This document shows positions 1 to 5,346 of a stretch of 5,977 nt of DNA, one piece after another. How positions within the stretch are numbered: position 1 is the stretch's first letter; each line of letters starts with the position of its first letter. This stretch comes from Acidobacteriaceae bacterium (GTDB lineage Bacteria > Acidobacteriota > Terriglobia > Terriglobales > Acidobacteriaceae). Location of the stretch: positions 4,010-9,986 of the forward strand of contig PMCH01000315.1 of the NCBI GenBank assembly GCA_003154055.1, given 5' to 3'. Under the pieces are notes generated by a model. That model was not told the origin of the DNA, did no database searches, and saw nothing but the letters and a program-made list of their open reading frames with translations. A program made the translations under genes and the position numbers.

Positions 1-612
1 GCCACTCCCGCGCTCTGCGACCACGTGCATCTGCCCGTGCAGAGCGGTTCCACCCGGGTGCTCGACGCCATGCAGCGTCTCTACACCCGCGACGAATACC
101 TGGAGCGCATCTCCTGGATCCAAGCCGCCCGGCGCGACCTCTCCATCACCACCGACCTGATTGTCGGCTTTCCCGGAGAGACCGAGCGCGATCTCGAGGA
201 AACACTTTCTCTGCTCGAGGAAGTCGGATACGACAGCGCGTTCACTTTCAAGTACTCGCCGCGTCCGAATACGCCCGCGGTGCGACTCGGCGATGCCATC
301 CCCGACGCCGAAAAGGTTCGACGACTGGCGGTCGTGAACGACCGGCAAAAGCAGATCGGTACGAATCGCAACCGGCGGCACATGGGCCAGACCGTCGAAG
401 TCATGGTGGAAGGGAAGAACGCTGCCCGCGGCCAGTGGATCGGACGGACTTCGCAAATCAAGGTCCTGAACTTTACCGTACCTGAGGGGGTCGATCTGAA
501 GACCGGAAGCTACGTCAACGTGCGGGTAACCGGCAACTTCCCCAACAGTCTGGTGGGAGAATTGGTTGCCGGCGAATCGCCGAGCGACCAGAAACGAGCA
601 ACGATCAACTAG
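1..612 (+). CDS. miaB: tRNA-2-methylthio-N6-dimethylallyladenosine synthase MiaB, C-terminal part (5' truncated by window)
   Basis: Radical-SAM methylthiotransferase that adds the 2-methylthio group to N6-isopentenyl-A37 of tRNAs reading UNN codons; cytosolic. The reading frame is open from base 1, so the gene begins upstream; 203 residues are visible of a family usually about 440-480 long. The N-terminal domain and the radical-SAM CxxxCxxC cluster lie outside. Visible residues 10-17 are HLPVQSGS and about 50-61 TTDLIVGFPGET, both typical of the MiaB/RimO/MtaB group. FTFKYSPRPNTPA at about 81-93 favours MiaB over its relatives. A TRAM RNA-binding domain follows at about 128-195, ending in a short charged tail and TAG. 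The next gene starts 23 bp downstream on the same strand, so the two are probably co-transcribed. The in-frame GTG at 25 is internal to the conserved motif and is not a start. The main alternative is another methylthiotransferase subfamily. Confidence 0.93.
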   Translation, partial: ATPALCDHVHLPVQSGSTRVLDAMQRLYTRDEYLERISWIQAARRDLSITTDLIVGFPGETERDLEETLSLLEEVGYDSAFTFKYSPRPNTPAVRLGDAIPDAEKVRRLAVVNDRQKQIGTNRNRRHMGQTVEVMVEGKNAARGQWIGRTSQIKVLNFTVPEGVDLKTGSYVNVRVTGNFPNSLVGELVAGESPSDQKRATIN

Positions 613-623
613 CAACCGTCCCT

Positions 624-629
624 GGAGGT
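624..629 (+). promoter_or_regulatory. Shine-Dalgarno site of the BFN gene
   Basis: GGAGGT lies 6 bases before the ATG at 636, an almost perfect anti-16S match. It settles the start in favour of 636 over the in-frame ATG at 648. It is the only strong Shine-Dalgarno in the window; most other starts here have weak or no visible ones. Confidence 0.85.
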
Positions 630-635
630 TCTCAA

Positions 636-1121
636 ATGGAAGTCGAAATGAAGGTCCTCCGCCTCATGATGGATCCGGTCACCAACATGCCCATTGTCAT
701 TCTCAAGGATGTGGGCAGCGACACGGTGCTCCCCATCTGGGTTGGCGTGCCCGAAGCCAATGCCATCGCCCTGGAGATCGAAAAGGTCGCCACGCCCCGC
801 CCTCTGACCCACGACCTGATCAAGAACGTCCTCATGGGACTCGAAACTGTGGTTCACAAGGTGGTCGTGACCGAACTGAAAGAGGACACTTTCTACGCCG
901 TCATCTGGCTGGAAAGAGAGGGAAGAGTCATCAGCATTGATTCCCGCCCTTCCGACGCGCTCGCCGTGGCCCTCCGCGTGGATTGCCCTATCTTTGTCGA
1001 AGAACAGGTCTTGAAAACCTCGAAACAAGCCGCCACGATGTCCGAAAACCTTACCAGCGACGAACTGCGCAAGTACCTGGAAGGCATCAGCGACGACGAC
1101 CTCGGCAAGTACAAGATGTAG
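636..1121 (+). CDS. Bifunctional nuclease (BFN/DUF151) family protein
   Basis: A 161-residue protein of the BFN (DUF151) family, whose plant founding members were reported to have DNase and RNase activity; the bacterial role is poorly defined. The BFN domain fills about residues 1-130. Family landmarks are the opening MEVEMKVLRLMMDP, LPIWVGVPEANAIALEIE at 32-49 (invariant-type WVG and E-A), RPLTHDLIKNVL at 55-66, and SIDSRPSDALAVALR at about 100-114. The tail (SDELRKYLEGISDDDLGKYK) is short, charged and probably helical. I see no UVR motif, which some family members carry at the C terminus. The start is fixed by GGAGGT six bases upstream. The gene follows miaB by 23 bp and probably shares its transcript. 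Family assignment is firm; nuclease activity is inherited from family annotation and not shown by the sequence. Confidence 0.92.
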   Translation: MEVEMKVLRLMMDPVTNMPIVILKDVGSDTVLPIWVGVPEANAIALEIEKVATPRPLTHDLIKNVLMGLETVVHKVVVTELKEDTFYAVIWLEREGRVISIDSRPSDALAVALRVDCPIFVEEQVLKTSKQAATMSENLTSDELRKYLEGISDDDLGKYKM

Positions 1122-1129
1122 TGGATTGT

Positions 1130-1160
1130 GTAATTGGGTGAGCTTGTAATTGGGTAATTC
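1130..1160. repeat. Degenerate AT-rich TAATTGG repeat in the gap after the BFN gene
   Basis: Two copies of GTAATTGGGT (1130-1139 and 1146-1155) are set 16 bp apart, the second followed by TAATTC. The core heptamer TAATTGG (1131-1137, 1147-1153) recurs between truB and the rhomboid gene. It stands out as AT-rich in a GC-rich neighbourhood. The rest of the 1122-1239 gap contains a small CAATT/AATTG inverted repeat near 1216-1229, and I found no convincing promoter or terminator in it. Confidence 0.6.
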
Positions 1161-1239
1161 TATTGCCCCTGGACTCAAGTCTTTGGCTTCCATGCCGTGT
1201 GCGATTTAGGTTTTTCAATTACAAAATTGCAAAGGCCCC

Positions 1240-1551
1240 ATGGATTCCGCCGAACAACTCCAACGCCTCTACCTCGCGGGCTTCGAACTCCAGACCTTCG
1301 ATCGCTATCCCAAGTGTGTTGGCGTGATTCGGGATAATTGCATCGCGCTGCTCGTTCCCAGCGTAGACGGCGTGCAGATCCTGGGCCCGCCCGGCTGGCG
1401 CATGGGCGAAGTCATGGGTGTGCTAACGGAAAGGGAAGGCCGCCAGGTCTTTCAGGCGAAGTCGGAAGTCATGGAAGCCACTCCAGACCGCCTGGAGACT
1501 CTGAGGAAGTTCCGCGACGACCTGCGGCGCCTGCTGGACCACACGAACTAG
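1240..1551 (+). CDS. Uncharacterised 103-residue protein
   Basis: I do not recognise this protein by name. It is soluble-looking, with no signal peptide or membrane segment. The N-terminal part reads as an amphipathic helix (residues 3-14) followed by FELQTFDRYPKCVGVIRDN at 15-33. Short beta-like stretches follow, with a GPPGW turn (49-53) and MGEVMGVLTEREG (55-67). The C terminus is a charged helix, TPDRLETLRKFRDDLRRLLD (81-100). It has two cysteines, at 26 and 34. The ATG at 1240 follows a weak AAAGG element (1231-1235). Coding is supported by an uninterrupted frame with GC-rich third positions and a plausible alpha/beta composition; the frame-shifted overlapping ORF is low-complexity Arg/Gly/Ser. 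It lies 118 bp after the BFN gene on the same strand and converges on truB. No function can be assigned. Confidence 0.75.
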   Translation: MDSAEQLQRLYLAGFELQTFDRYPKCVGVIRDNCIALLVPSVDGVQILGPPGWRMGEVMGVLTEREGRQVFQAKSEVMEATPDRLETLRKFRDDLRRLLDHTN

Positions 1552-1607
1552 CTTGGTTTGTGCAGAGGCGGAGTAGTTTACATAATACCTGTTATCGGAC
1601 GTTACGC

Positions 1608-2543
1608 TTATCCCGTCGCTAGCCCAGCGTTCCGCCCCTTGGGACCTTGCCCGGTTGGCGCCGCCCCGTCCCCAAACACGATTCCCGCGTGGAACAGCGT
1701 ACCCGCTACCCGCGTGGCGATCGCAATCAATCGCTCCTGGCCTTCAAACACCTTCACCTCTCGCGCCTTCGACAATTCCGGCAGATTCACCGCGCGCCCG
1801 TGGCGGATCAGGGCGAGCATCTGGTCGTTCGCGGTCACCGAAGGGAACTGGGGCAACAATTTTCTGGGATGGACGAACAATCCCGCAGCACTTCCCTGCT
1901 GTGCCGCCTTCTCCAGTTCTTCCAGCGTGTGGCTATCCTGGAGCACGAATTCCGCCACTGCGGTGCGCCGCAGCGATGCCAGATGGGCGCCACAGCCCAT
2001 TCTCTGGCCCATATCGTGAGCCACCGAGCGCATATAGGTGCCCGACGCCACGCGTGCCCGGAAGCTGGCACAGTCGTTCTCCACCCCCAGGATTTCCAAC
2101 TCCTTGATTTCGACCTCGACCGGCTTGAGCACCACCTCCTGCTTCTTTCGGGCTAATTTATAGGCTGGAACTCCGCCTACTTTTTTCGCGGAAAAAGGGG
2201 GCGGCATCTGCTCGATCGGGCCGCGAAACTCCCCCGCCAGTTCCCTCAGTTCTTCCAGGATCAGCCTCACCGCACGCGCCGGACCCGCGGGTTCCCCGTC
2301 CGCATCATAGGTGTCGGTAGCGAAGCCGAAGCGGATCACGCCCTCGTAGCTCTTTTCGGAATGGAGATAGAACTGGGCCAACCGCGTGAGGTTTCCCACA
2401 ACCATGGGCAGGATTCCCGTAGCCGAGGGGTCGAGAGTTCCCAGGTGTCCAACCGACTTCTGCCCCAGGATACGACGGACGCGGTTCACCACATCGTGCG
2501 ACGTCAGCCTCTGCGGCTTATCGATGACCAGAACGCCATTCAT
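1608..2543 (-). CDS. truB: tRNA pseudouridine(55) synthase TruB
   Basis: Isomerises U55 to pseudouridine in the T-loop of nearly all elongator tRNAs; cytosolic. The protein is 311 residues, typical for the family. It opens with the hallmark MNGVLVIDKP and TSHDVV (14-19). GHLGTLDPSATGILP at 32-46 holds the catalytic Asp38, and KSYEG at 64-68 holds the conserved active-site Tyr66. SGTYMRSVAHDMG and the following GCGAHLASLRR are the TruB C-subdomain signature. The last 70 or so residues (RHGRAVNLPE onward) form a PUA-like domain. The frame extends upstream to about 2624, but those codons translate intergenic repeat (ITNYKLSI), so the ATG at 2543 is chosen because the family motif starts there. 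No clear Shine-Dalgarno precedes it. It is divergent from the rhomboid gene and ends (TAA) facing the 103-residue gene, 56 bp away. Confidence 0.96.
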   Translation of the reverse strand: MNGVLVIDKPQRLTSHDVVNRVRRILGQKSVGHLGTLDPSATGILPMVVGNLTRLAQFYLHSEKSYEGVIRFGFATDTYDADGEPAGPARAVRLILEELRELAGEFRGPIEQMPPPFSAKKVGGVPAYKLARKKQEVVLKPVEVEIKELEILGVENDCASFRARVASGTYMRSVAHDMGQRMGCGAHLASLRRTAVAEFVLQDSHTLEELEKAAQQGSAAGLFVHPRKLLPQFPSVTANDQMLALIRHGRAVNLPELSKAREVKVFEGQERLIAIATRVAGTLFHAGIVFGDGAAPTGQGPKGRNAGLATG

Positions 2544-2548
2544 GGGAA

Positions 2549-2577
2549 TTGACAATTTGTAATTGGTAATTGGTAAT
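2549..2577 (+). promoter_or_regulatory. Possible promoter for the rhomboid gene
   Basis: A perfect -35 hexamer TTGACA (2549-2554) is followed after 17 bp by GGTAAT (2572-2577), which matches the -10 consensus at four of six positions but lacks the important A at its second position. Transcription would begin near 2584 and give a leader of about 65 nt to the ATG at 2650. The -10 lies inside the heptamer repeat, so the match may be chance. Confidence 0.25.
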
Positions 2578-2648
2578 CTGAGGGAGGCCCTCGGTCGGAC
2601 TGCAGCTGGGTTCGAACTACCCATTGTAAATTACCAGATTGCCAATTA
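2560..2648. repeat. TAATTGG heptamer repeats arranged as inverted arms between truB and the rhomboid gene
   Basis: Three head-to-tail 7-bp units (TAATTGG, TAATTGG, TAATCTG) fill 2560-2580. The right end carries CAGATTGCCAATTA (2635-2648), the reverse complement of 2567-2580 with a single mismatch. This gives 14-bp inverted arms around a 54-bp spacer. The spacer holds a 5-bp stem hairpin, TGGGT (2607-2611) with ACCCA (2619-2623). The arms are AT-rich against a GC-rich background. The right arm ends two bases before the rhomboid ATG. No open reading frame fits inside and no target-site duplication was noticed. Confidence 0.7.
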
Positions 2649-2649
2649 G

Positions 2650-3357
2650 ATGATTCCTCTCCGCGACGACAAGCCCAGCTTCTCCACGCCCTTCATTAAC
2701 TATTTTCTGATCGGGCTGAACGTGGCGGTTTATCTCTGGGAGATGGCCGTTGGGACCAGCAGCCCCGCCGCCCTACGAGCGTTCGTCTCCGAATTTGGTA
2801 TTGTGCCGCAGCACACCGTCGCGGTGCTTTCCGGCCACTCCCATGCCGGCCCGGCCTCGGCCATTCTGCCTTTCTTCACGTCCATGTTTCTGCATGGCAG
2901 CTTTTTCCACGTTGCCGGCAACATGCTCTTCCTCTGGATCTTCGGTGACAACATCGAAGACTACCTGGGCCACTTCCGCTACTTGCTGTTCTACCTCGGC
3001 AGCGGAGTCGTAGCGGCCCTGGCTCAAATCCTTCTGAACCCGGATTCCACCGCCCCCACCGTGGGAGCAAGCGGCGCCATTGCCGGCGTCATGGGAGCGT
3101 ATTTCATTCTCTATCCGCGCGCCCGCGTGCTGGTATGGTTTCCCCCGATCTTCATTTTCCACGTTCCGGCCTGGCTCATGCTGGGATACTGGTTCGTCAT
3201 TCAGTTCCTGAGCGGCGCCGCTACTTCGATCTCCCCAAGGTCGGAATCGATGGGTGGAATTGCCTTCTGGGCCCACGTCGGAGGCTTTGTGGCGGGCGTG
3301 CTGATGATTAAAGTTTTACCTGAACGTCCCCAGCGATATCGTTATGGAACCTGGTAG
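2650..3357 (+). CDS. Rhomboid family intramembrane serine protease
   Basis: A 235-residue polytopic inner-membrane protease that would cleave transmembrane substrates with a Ser-His dyad. It starts MIPLRDDKPS, a common opening of bacterial rhomboids. TM1 is at about 16-34. A loop of about 40 residues (35-75) is followed by HGSFFHVAGNMLFLWIFGDNIED at 82-104, where His87 and Asn91 match the HxxxN oxyanion residues. TM3 is at 111-128. TVGASGAIAGVMGAY at 137-151 carries the nucleophile Ser141 in GxSG. TM5 is at about 160-187. AHVGGFVAGV at 208-217 carries the dyad His209. All key residues are present, so it is likely active. The C terminus is a short basic tail (RPQRYRYGTW). There is no visible Shine-Dalgarno; the sequence before the ATG is the repeat arm. 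It is divergent from truB and convergent with the small membrane-protein gene. The substrate is unknown. Confidence 0.95.
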   Translation: MIPLRDDKPSFSTPFINYFLIGLNVAVYLWEMAVGTSSPAALRAFVSEFGIVPQHTVAVLSGHSHAGPASAILPFFTSMFLHGSFFHVAGNMLFLWIFGDNIEDYLGHFRYLLFYLGSGVVAALAQILLNPDSTAPTVGASGAIAGVMGAYFILYPRARVLVWFPPIFIFHVPAWLMLGYWFVIQFLSGAATSISPRSESMGGIAFWAHVGGFVAGVLMIKVLPERPQRYRYGTW

Positions 3358-3369
3358 CTAGAGAAATCA

Positions 3370-3406
3370 TCTACCTTCTGAGAAGAAAGGTTAACCTGAT
3401 GGTAGA
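3370..3406. other. Inverted repeats in the convergent gap after the rhomboid gene
   Basis: TCTACC (3370-3375) is complementary to GGTAGA (3401-3406). Inside is the perfect 10-bp palindrome AGGTTAACCT (3388-3397). This lies between two convergent genes, where a bidirectional terminator would be expected, but there is no T-run and the stem is weak. A terminator call is not justified. Confidence 0.3.
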
Positions 3407-3408
3407 CG

Positions 3409-3429
3409 GGCTGATAGCTGACAGCTATC
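3409..3429. repeat. AGCTGAT-type heptamer repeat and palindrome between convergent genes
   Basis: Three imperfect 7-bp units lie head to tail: GGCTGAT, AGCTGAC, AGCTATC. The last two form a perfect inverted repeat, GATAGCTG (3413-3420) and CAGCTATC (3422-3429), around one base. As RNA this folds as a 6-bp stem with a 5-nt loop. It overlaps the TAG stop (3425-3427) of the small membrane-protein gene. No T-run follows on either strand. Confidence 0.6.
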
Positions 3430-3769
3430 TGCGCGCTTCCGGCGCCGGCCCGGGCGGCAGGATCTCCGGTTCCTGAGAACGCACGCGCTGACGAGTCACG
3501 AACCACACGGCCGCTGTCCAGGTTGGGAATAAGTCTGCCCCCGGGATAAGCTCCGCTGCGAGCGTCGGCAGGAATGCCCAATGCCATCCCAACAACCGGA
3601 TCAGGACGAAGGCCACAACCAGGTCCAACACCGAATCCGCCGGTGACATTCCGCCCTCCACAAAGAATGGCAGCGCTGCGATCTGGATGGCATCGGCCGC
3701 CATCGCGACGACCCATGCCAGCCGATGCTCCGGCTCTTTCAACGACTTGAAGTAATCGATGAACTTCAT
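3425..3769 (-). CDS. Small uncharacterised membrane protein (114 residues)
   Basis: I do not recognise a named family. The protein has a basic N terminus MKFIDYFKSLKEPEHR. Hydrophobic segments follow at about 17-37 (LAWVVAMAADAIQIAALPFFV), 47-72 (containing RLLGWHWAFLP) and 73-91 (ELIPGADLFPTWTAAVWFV), suggesting two or three membrane passes. The tail 93-114 is hydrophilic and Pro/Arg-rich. The ATG at 3769 is the first ATG in the frame. The frame stays open to a TTG at 3817, but those codons cover a palindrome, so the shorter form is preferred; AAAG about 9 bases upstream of the ATG is a weak ribosome-binding site. It lies 48 bp after the SDR gene on the same strand and may be the last gene of that run. 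It is convergent with the rhomboid gene. Function unknown. Confidence 0.72.
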   Translation of the reverse strand: MKFIDYFKSLKEPEHRLAWVVAMAADAIQIAALPFFVEGGMSPADSVLDLVVAFVLIRLLGWHWAFLPTLAAELIPGADLFPTWTAAVWFVTRQRVRSQEPEILPPGPAPEARR

Positions 3770-3799
3770 ACTGATCGCTTTCAGAATTACCGAGCTACG

Positions 3800-3819
3800 G
3801 ATTATCCAATTGGACAATC
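3800..3819. repeat. Near-perfect palindrome across the SDR stop codon
   Basis: Twenty bases centred on CCAATTGG (3806-3813) read the same on both strands except for one mismatched pair. Two of the three bases of the SDR TGA stop (3818-3820) fall inside. It shares the AATTGG core of the other AT-rich repeats. As RNA it would be an imperfect hairpin with little loop, and no T-run follows, so it is not called a terminator. Confidence 0.5.
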
Positions 3820-4576
3820 AAAGCGCACCGCCCGTGGGCATCACCACCAGTTTCTCCACCGTGCTGTTCTCGGGCAAAAGCAGGGCATTCACAACCACCT
3901 GCGCCACCGTGTCAGCGGACATCATCTTCCGCCGCGGAGCCTTCGGCCACAGCGTCTCCCAGATCGCGGTATCGGTTGCGCCCGGCATCAGTGCAATTAC
4001 ACGGATGCCCTTCGGCCGCAGTTCCTCGCGCAGCGTGTCCGTGAATCCAAGCGCGCCGTGCTTGGAAGCGTTATAGGCCGCCGATCCAGCAAATACCCGT
4101 TCGGCCGCAATCGACAGGTTGTTGACGATCGTGCTCCCCCGTTTCATTACCGCCAGTGCCGCCTGCGTCACCAGGAACATCCCATTCAGATTGGTTCCGA
4201 TGACTTCCGCCCACATCGGATAGGGCAGATCCGTGACCGCGCGCTTCGGATGCCCGACCCCCGCATTATTAATCAGAAAATCGAGTGGCCTGTGTAAACC
4301 GCGTACCAAGGTAAACAGATAGTCCACCGAGTACGGATCCCGCACTTCGCACACCTGCACCAGCACCGAGACGCCCAGTTTGCCCAGTTCCCTGCCCGCC
4401 TTTACCAGGGCGCGCCCATCGCGCCCCGTGATCACCAGATCGCAACCCTCGCTCGCCAGAGCGCGTGCGATTGCCAGACCGATACCGCGGTTCGCCCCGG
4501 TAATCAAGGCAAGTTTGCCGGCCAGAGTCTTACTGGCGGACACTCTCAGTTCGCGTGCTTTGCGACGGGCAGGCAT
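3818..4576 (-). CDS. Classical short-chain dehydrogenase/reductase (SDR)
   Basis: A 252-residue NAD(P)(H)-dependent oxidoreductase, of usual length for classical SDRs. The Rossmann motif TGANRGIG is at 26-33, and Arg52 after the second strand suggests NADP(H). NNAG is at 103-106. The catalytic tetrad is Asn129, Ser155, Tyr168 and Lys172 (YNASK). PGATDT follows about 30 residues after the active site. The C terminus (ENSTVEKLVVMPTGGAL) is of the kind seen in FabG/YdfG-like and sepiapterin-reductase-like SDRs. The first 16 residues are basic and atypical (MPARRKARELRVSASK). A GTG at codon 12 is a possible alternative start, and neither has a clear Shine-Dalgarno. It follows folE by 95 bp on the same strand. 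That context allows a pterin-reducing role, but SDR substrates cannot be read from sequence; a ketoacyl or unrelated carbonyl reductase is equally possible. Confidence 0.9.
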   Translation of the reverse strand: MPARRKARELRVSASKTLAGKLALITGANRGIGLAIARALASEGCDLVITGRDGRALVKAGRELGKLGVSVLVQVCEVRDPYSVDYLFTLVRGLHRPLDFLINNAGVGHPKRAVTDLPYPMWAEVIGTNLNGMFLVTQAALAVMKRGSTIVNNLSIAAERVFAGSAAYNASKHGALGFTDTLREELRPKGIRVIALMPGATDTAIWETLWPKAPRRKMMSADTVAQVVVNALLLPENSTVEKLVVMPTGGAL

Positions 4577-4671
4577 GATTCGCTAGCTTAGCCCAGTCAA
4601 GAGCGCAGAGTCAGTGAATTTATCGGATGCGGGGCTGCGCGTGTTCCAGCACGAGAAAAGCAAATGTTGGA

Positions 4672-5271
4672 CTACACCCCGTTGCTCCGCTGCCGGATCA
4701 GTGACAGGAACTCCGTCCGCGTCTCTTCTTCCTCGCGGAAGCTTCCCAGCATTGACGAGGTCACCGCCGCTGAGTGCTGCTTCTCCACCCCGCGCATCAT
4801 CATGCACAGGTGCCGCGCTTCGATGACTACGCCGACTCCCTGTGGTTCAATCGTCTTCTGAATGGTCTCGGCAATTTGCGTCGTCAGCCGTTCCTGGATT
4901 TGCAGCCGCCGCGAGAACACTTCGATCAGCCGCGGAATCTTGCTCAGGCCGATCACCTTGCCATTGGGAATATAGGCGACGTGCACCTTGCCAAAAAACG
5001 GCAACATGTGATGCTCGCACAGGCTGAACATCTCGATGTCCTTCACGATCACCATCTCGTCGTAGCTGACGGTGAAAAGCGCGTTGCGCAACAGCGCTTC
5101 CGCGTCCTCCTTGTATCCCTTGGTGAGAAACTGGAGCGCCTTCTGCACCCGAACCGGTGTGCGCACCAGTCCCTCCCGCTCGGGATCTTCCCCAAGCCGG
5201 ATGAGCATTTCGTGAACTAATTCGTCAAAACTGGCGGCGGTCAACGTGTTTGGTTCAGTAGCAGATTTCAT
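4672..5271 (-). CDS. folE: GTP cyclohydrolase I (FolE)
   Basis: Converts GTP to 7,8-dihydroneopterin triphosphate plus formate, the entry step to folate, tetrahydrobiopterin and queuosine/7-deazapurines. It is a cytosolic Zn enzyme, usually a homodecamer. The 199 residues match the usual bacterial length. The N-terminal helical part holds EDPEREGLVRTPVRVQKAL at about 28-46. The catalytic region includes SLCEHHMLPFFGKVHVAYIP at 83-102. The zinc ligands are Cys85, His88 and Cys156, the last in ARHLCMMMRGV at 152-162. SKIPRLIEVFSRRLQIQERLT (110-130) and the QHSAAVTSS region are also typical. It belongs to the Zn-dependent FolE type, not FolE2. The ATG at 5271 gives the expected N terminus; only a weak GGGA element precedes it. 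It lies 75 bp after the PTPS/QueD homologue, whose substrate it makes. Confidence 0.97.
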   Translation of the reverse strand: MKSATEPNTLTAASFDELVHEMLIRLGEDPEREGLVRTPVRVQKALQFLTKGYKEDAEALLRNALFTVSYDEMVIVKDIEMFSLCEHHMLPFFGKVHVAYIPNGKVIGLSKIPRLIEVFSRRLQIQERLTTQIAETIQKTIEPQGVGVVIEARHLCMMMRGVEKQHSAAVTSSMLGSFREEEETRTEFLSLIRQRSNGV

Positions 5272-5283
5272 AGGTTTCCCAGA

Positions 5284-5313
5284 GTCGTTGGTCGATGGTC
5301 ATTGGTCGTCGGC
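5284..5313. repeat. GTCGTTG-type heptamer tandem repeat upstream of folE
   Basis: Four head-to-tail imperfect 7-bp units, GTCGTTG, GTCGATG, GTCATTG and GTCGTCG, occupy 5284-5311 in the 75-bp gap between the PTPS homologue and folE. The frame shows no coding function. This is the third heptamer family in the window, each in a different gap. Confidence 0.7.
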
Positions 5314-5333
5314 AATACCGAGCCGCCAACGAC
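5305..5333 (-). other. Hairpin in the PTPS-folE intergenic RNA
   Basis: On the - strand transcript GUCGUUGGC (from 5333) can pair with GCCGACGAC (to 5305) through nine base pairs including one G-U, with an 11-nt loop. It uses the last unit of the heptamer repeat as one arm. No U-run follows, so it does not look like an intrinsic terminator. It could be a processing or stability element, or simply a by-product of the repeat. Confidence 0.4.
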
Positions 5334-5346
5334 AAACCCCCAGCGA

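Noticed and set aside
1130..1160. CRISPR-like repeat-spacer pattern from the paired GTAATTGGGT units
   Set aside because: There are only two 10-bp copies 6 bp apart, no spacers of CRISPR length and no cas genes.
609..1193. Long - strand ORF (194 codons) opposite the BFN gene, and similar ones at 81-461 and 2773-3276
   Set aside because: They are antisense shadows of well-supported genes with recognisable motifs; the translations are His/Asp- or Arg/Ser-rich with no family features.
1552..1607. ATAA/TTAT inverted repeat in the gap between the 103-residue gene and truB as a bidirectional terminator
   Set aside because: The stem is only about 4-5 bp of A/T pairs with no T-run, too weak to call.
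1558..2156. Overlapping + strand ORFs opposite truB
   Set aside because: TruB is unambiguous on the other strand; the + strand translations are Pro/Ser/Arg-rich, typical of antisense GC-rich sequence.
2605..2623. GGTTCGAAC resembling a tRNA T-loop just upstream of truB, whose product modifies that loop
   Set aside because: The flanking bases do not pair in T-arm register and there is no acceptor, D or anticodon arm nearby; the only stem (TGGGT/ACCCA) is one base out of register. Treated as coincidence.
2623..2628. TACAAT on the - strand as a -10 box for truB
   Set aside because: A five-of-six match, but the sequence 17 bp upstream (ATCTAA) is not a -35; it lies in AT-rich repeat where chance matches are expected.
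3770..3817. TTG start at 3817 for the small membrane protein (130 residues)
   Set aside because: The extra 16 codons cover a palindrome next to the SDR stop and lack a Shine-Dalgarno; the ATG at 3769 begins a sensible basic N terminus before the membrane segments.
3725..4297. + strand ORF of 190 codons opposite the SDR gene, and 4774-5220 opposite folE
   Set aside because: The opposing frames contain full catalytic motifs of SDR and FolE; these are Arg/His-rich shadows.
4577..4671. Promoter for the SDR gene in the gap after folE (TTGACT on the - strand near 4597)
   Set aside because: The hexamer lies so close to the ATG that a -10 would fall inside the coding region, and none is visible. 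The 95-bp gap otherwise shows nothing clear.
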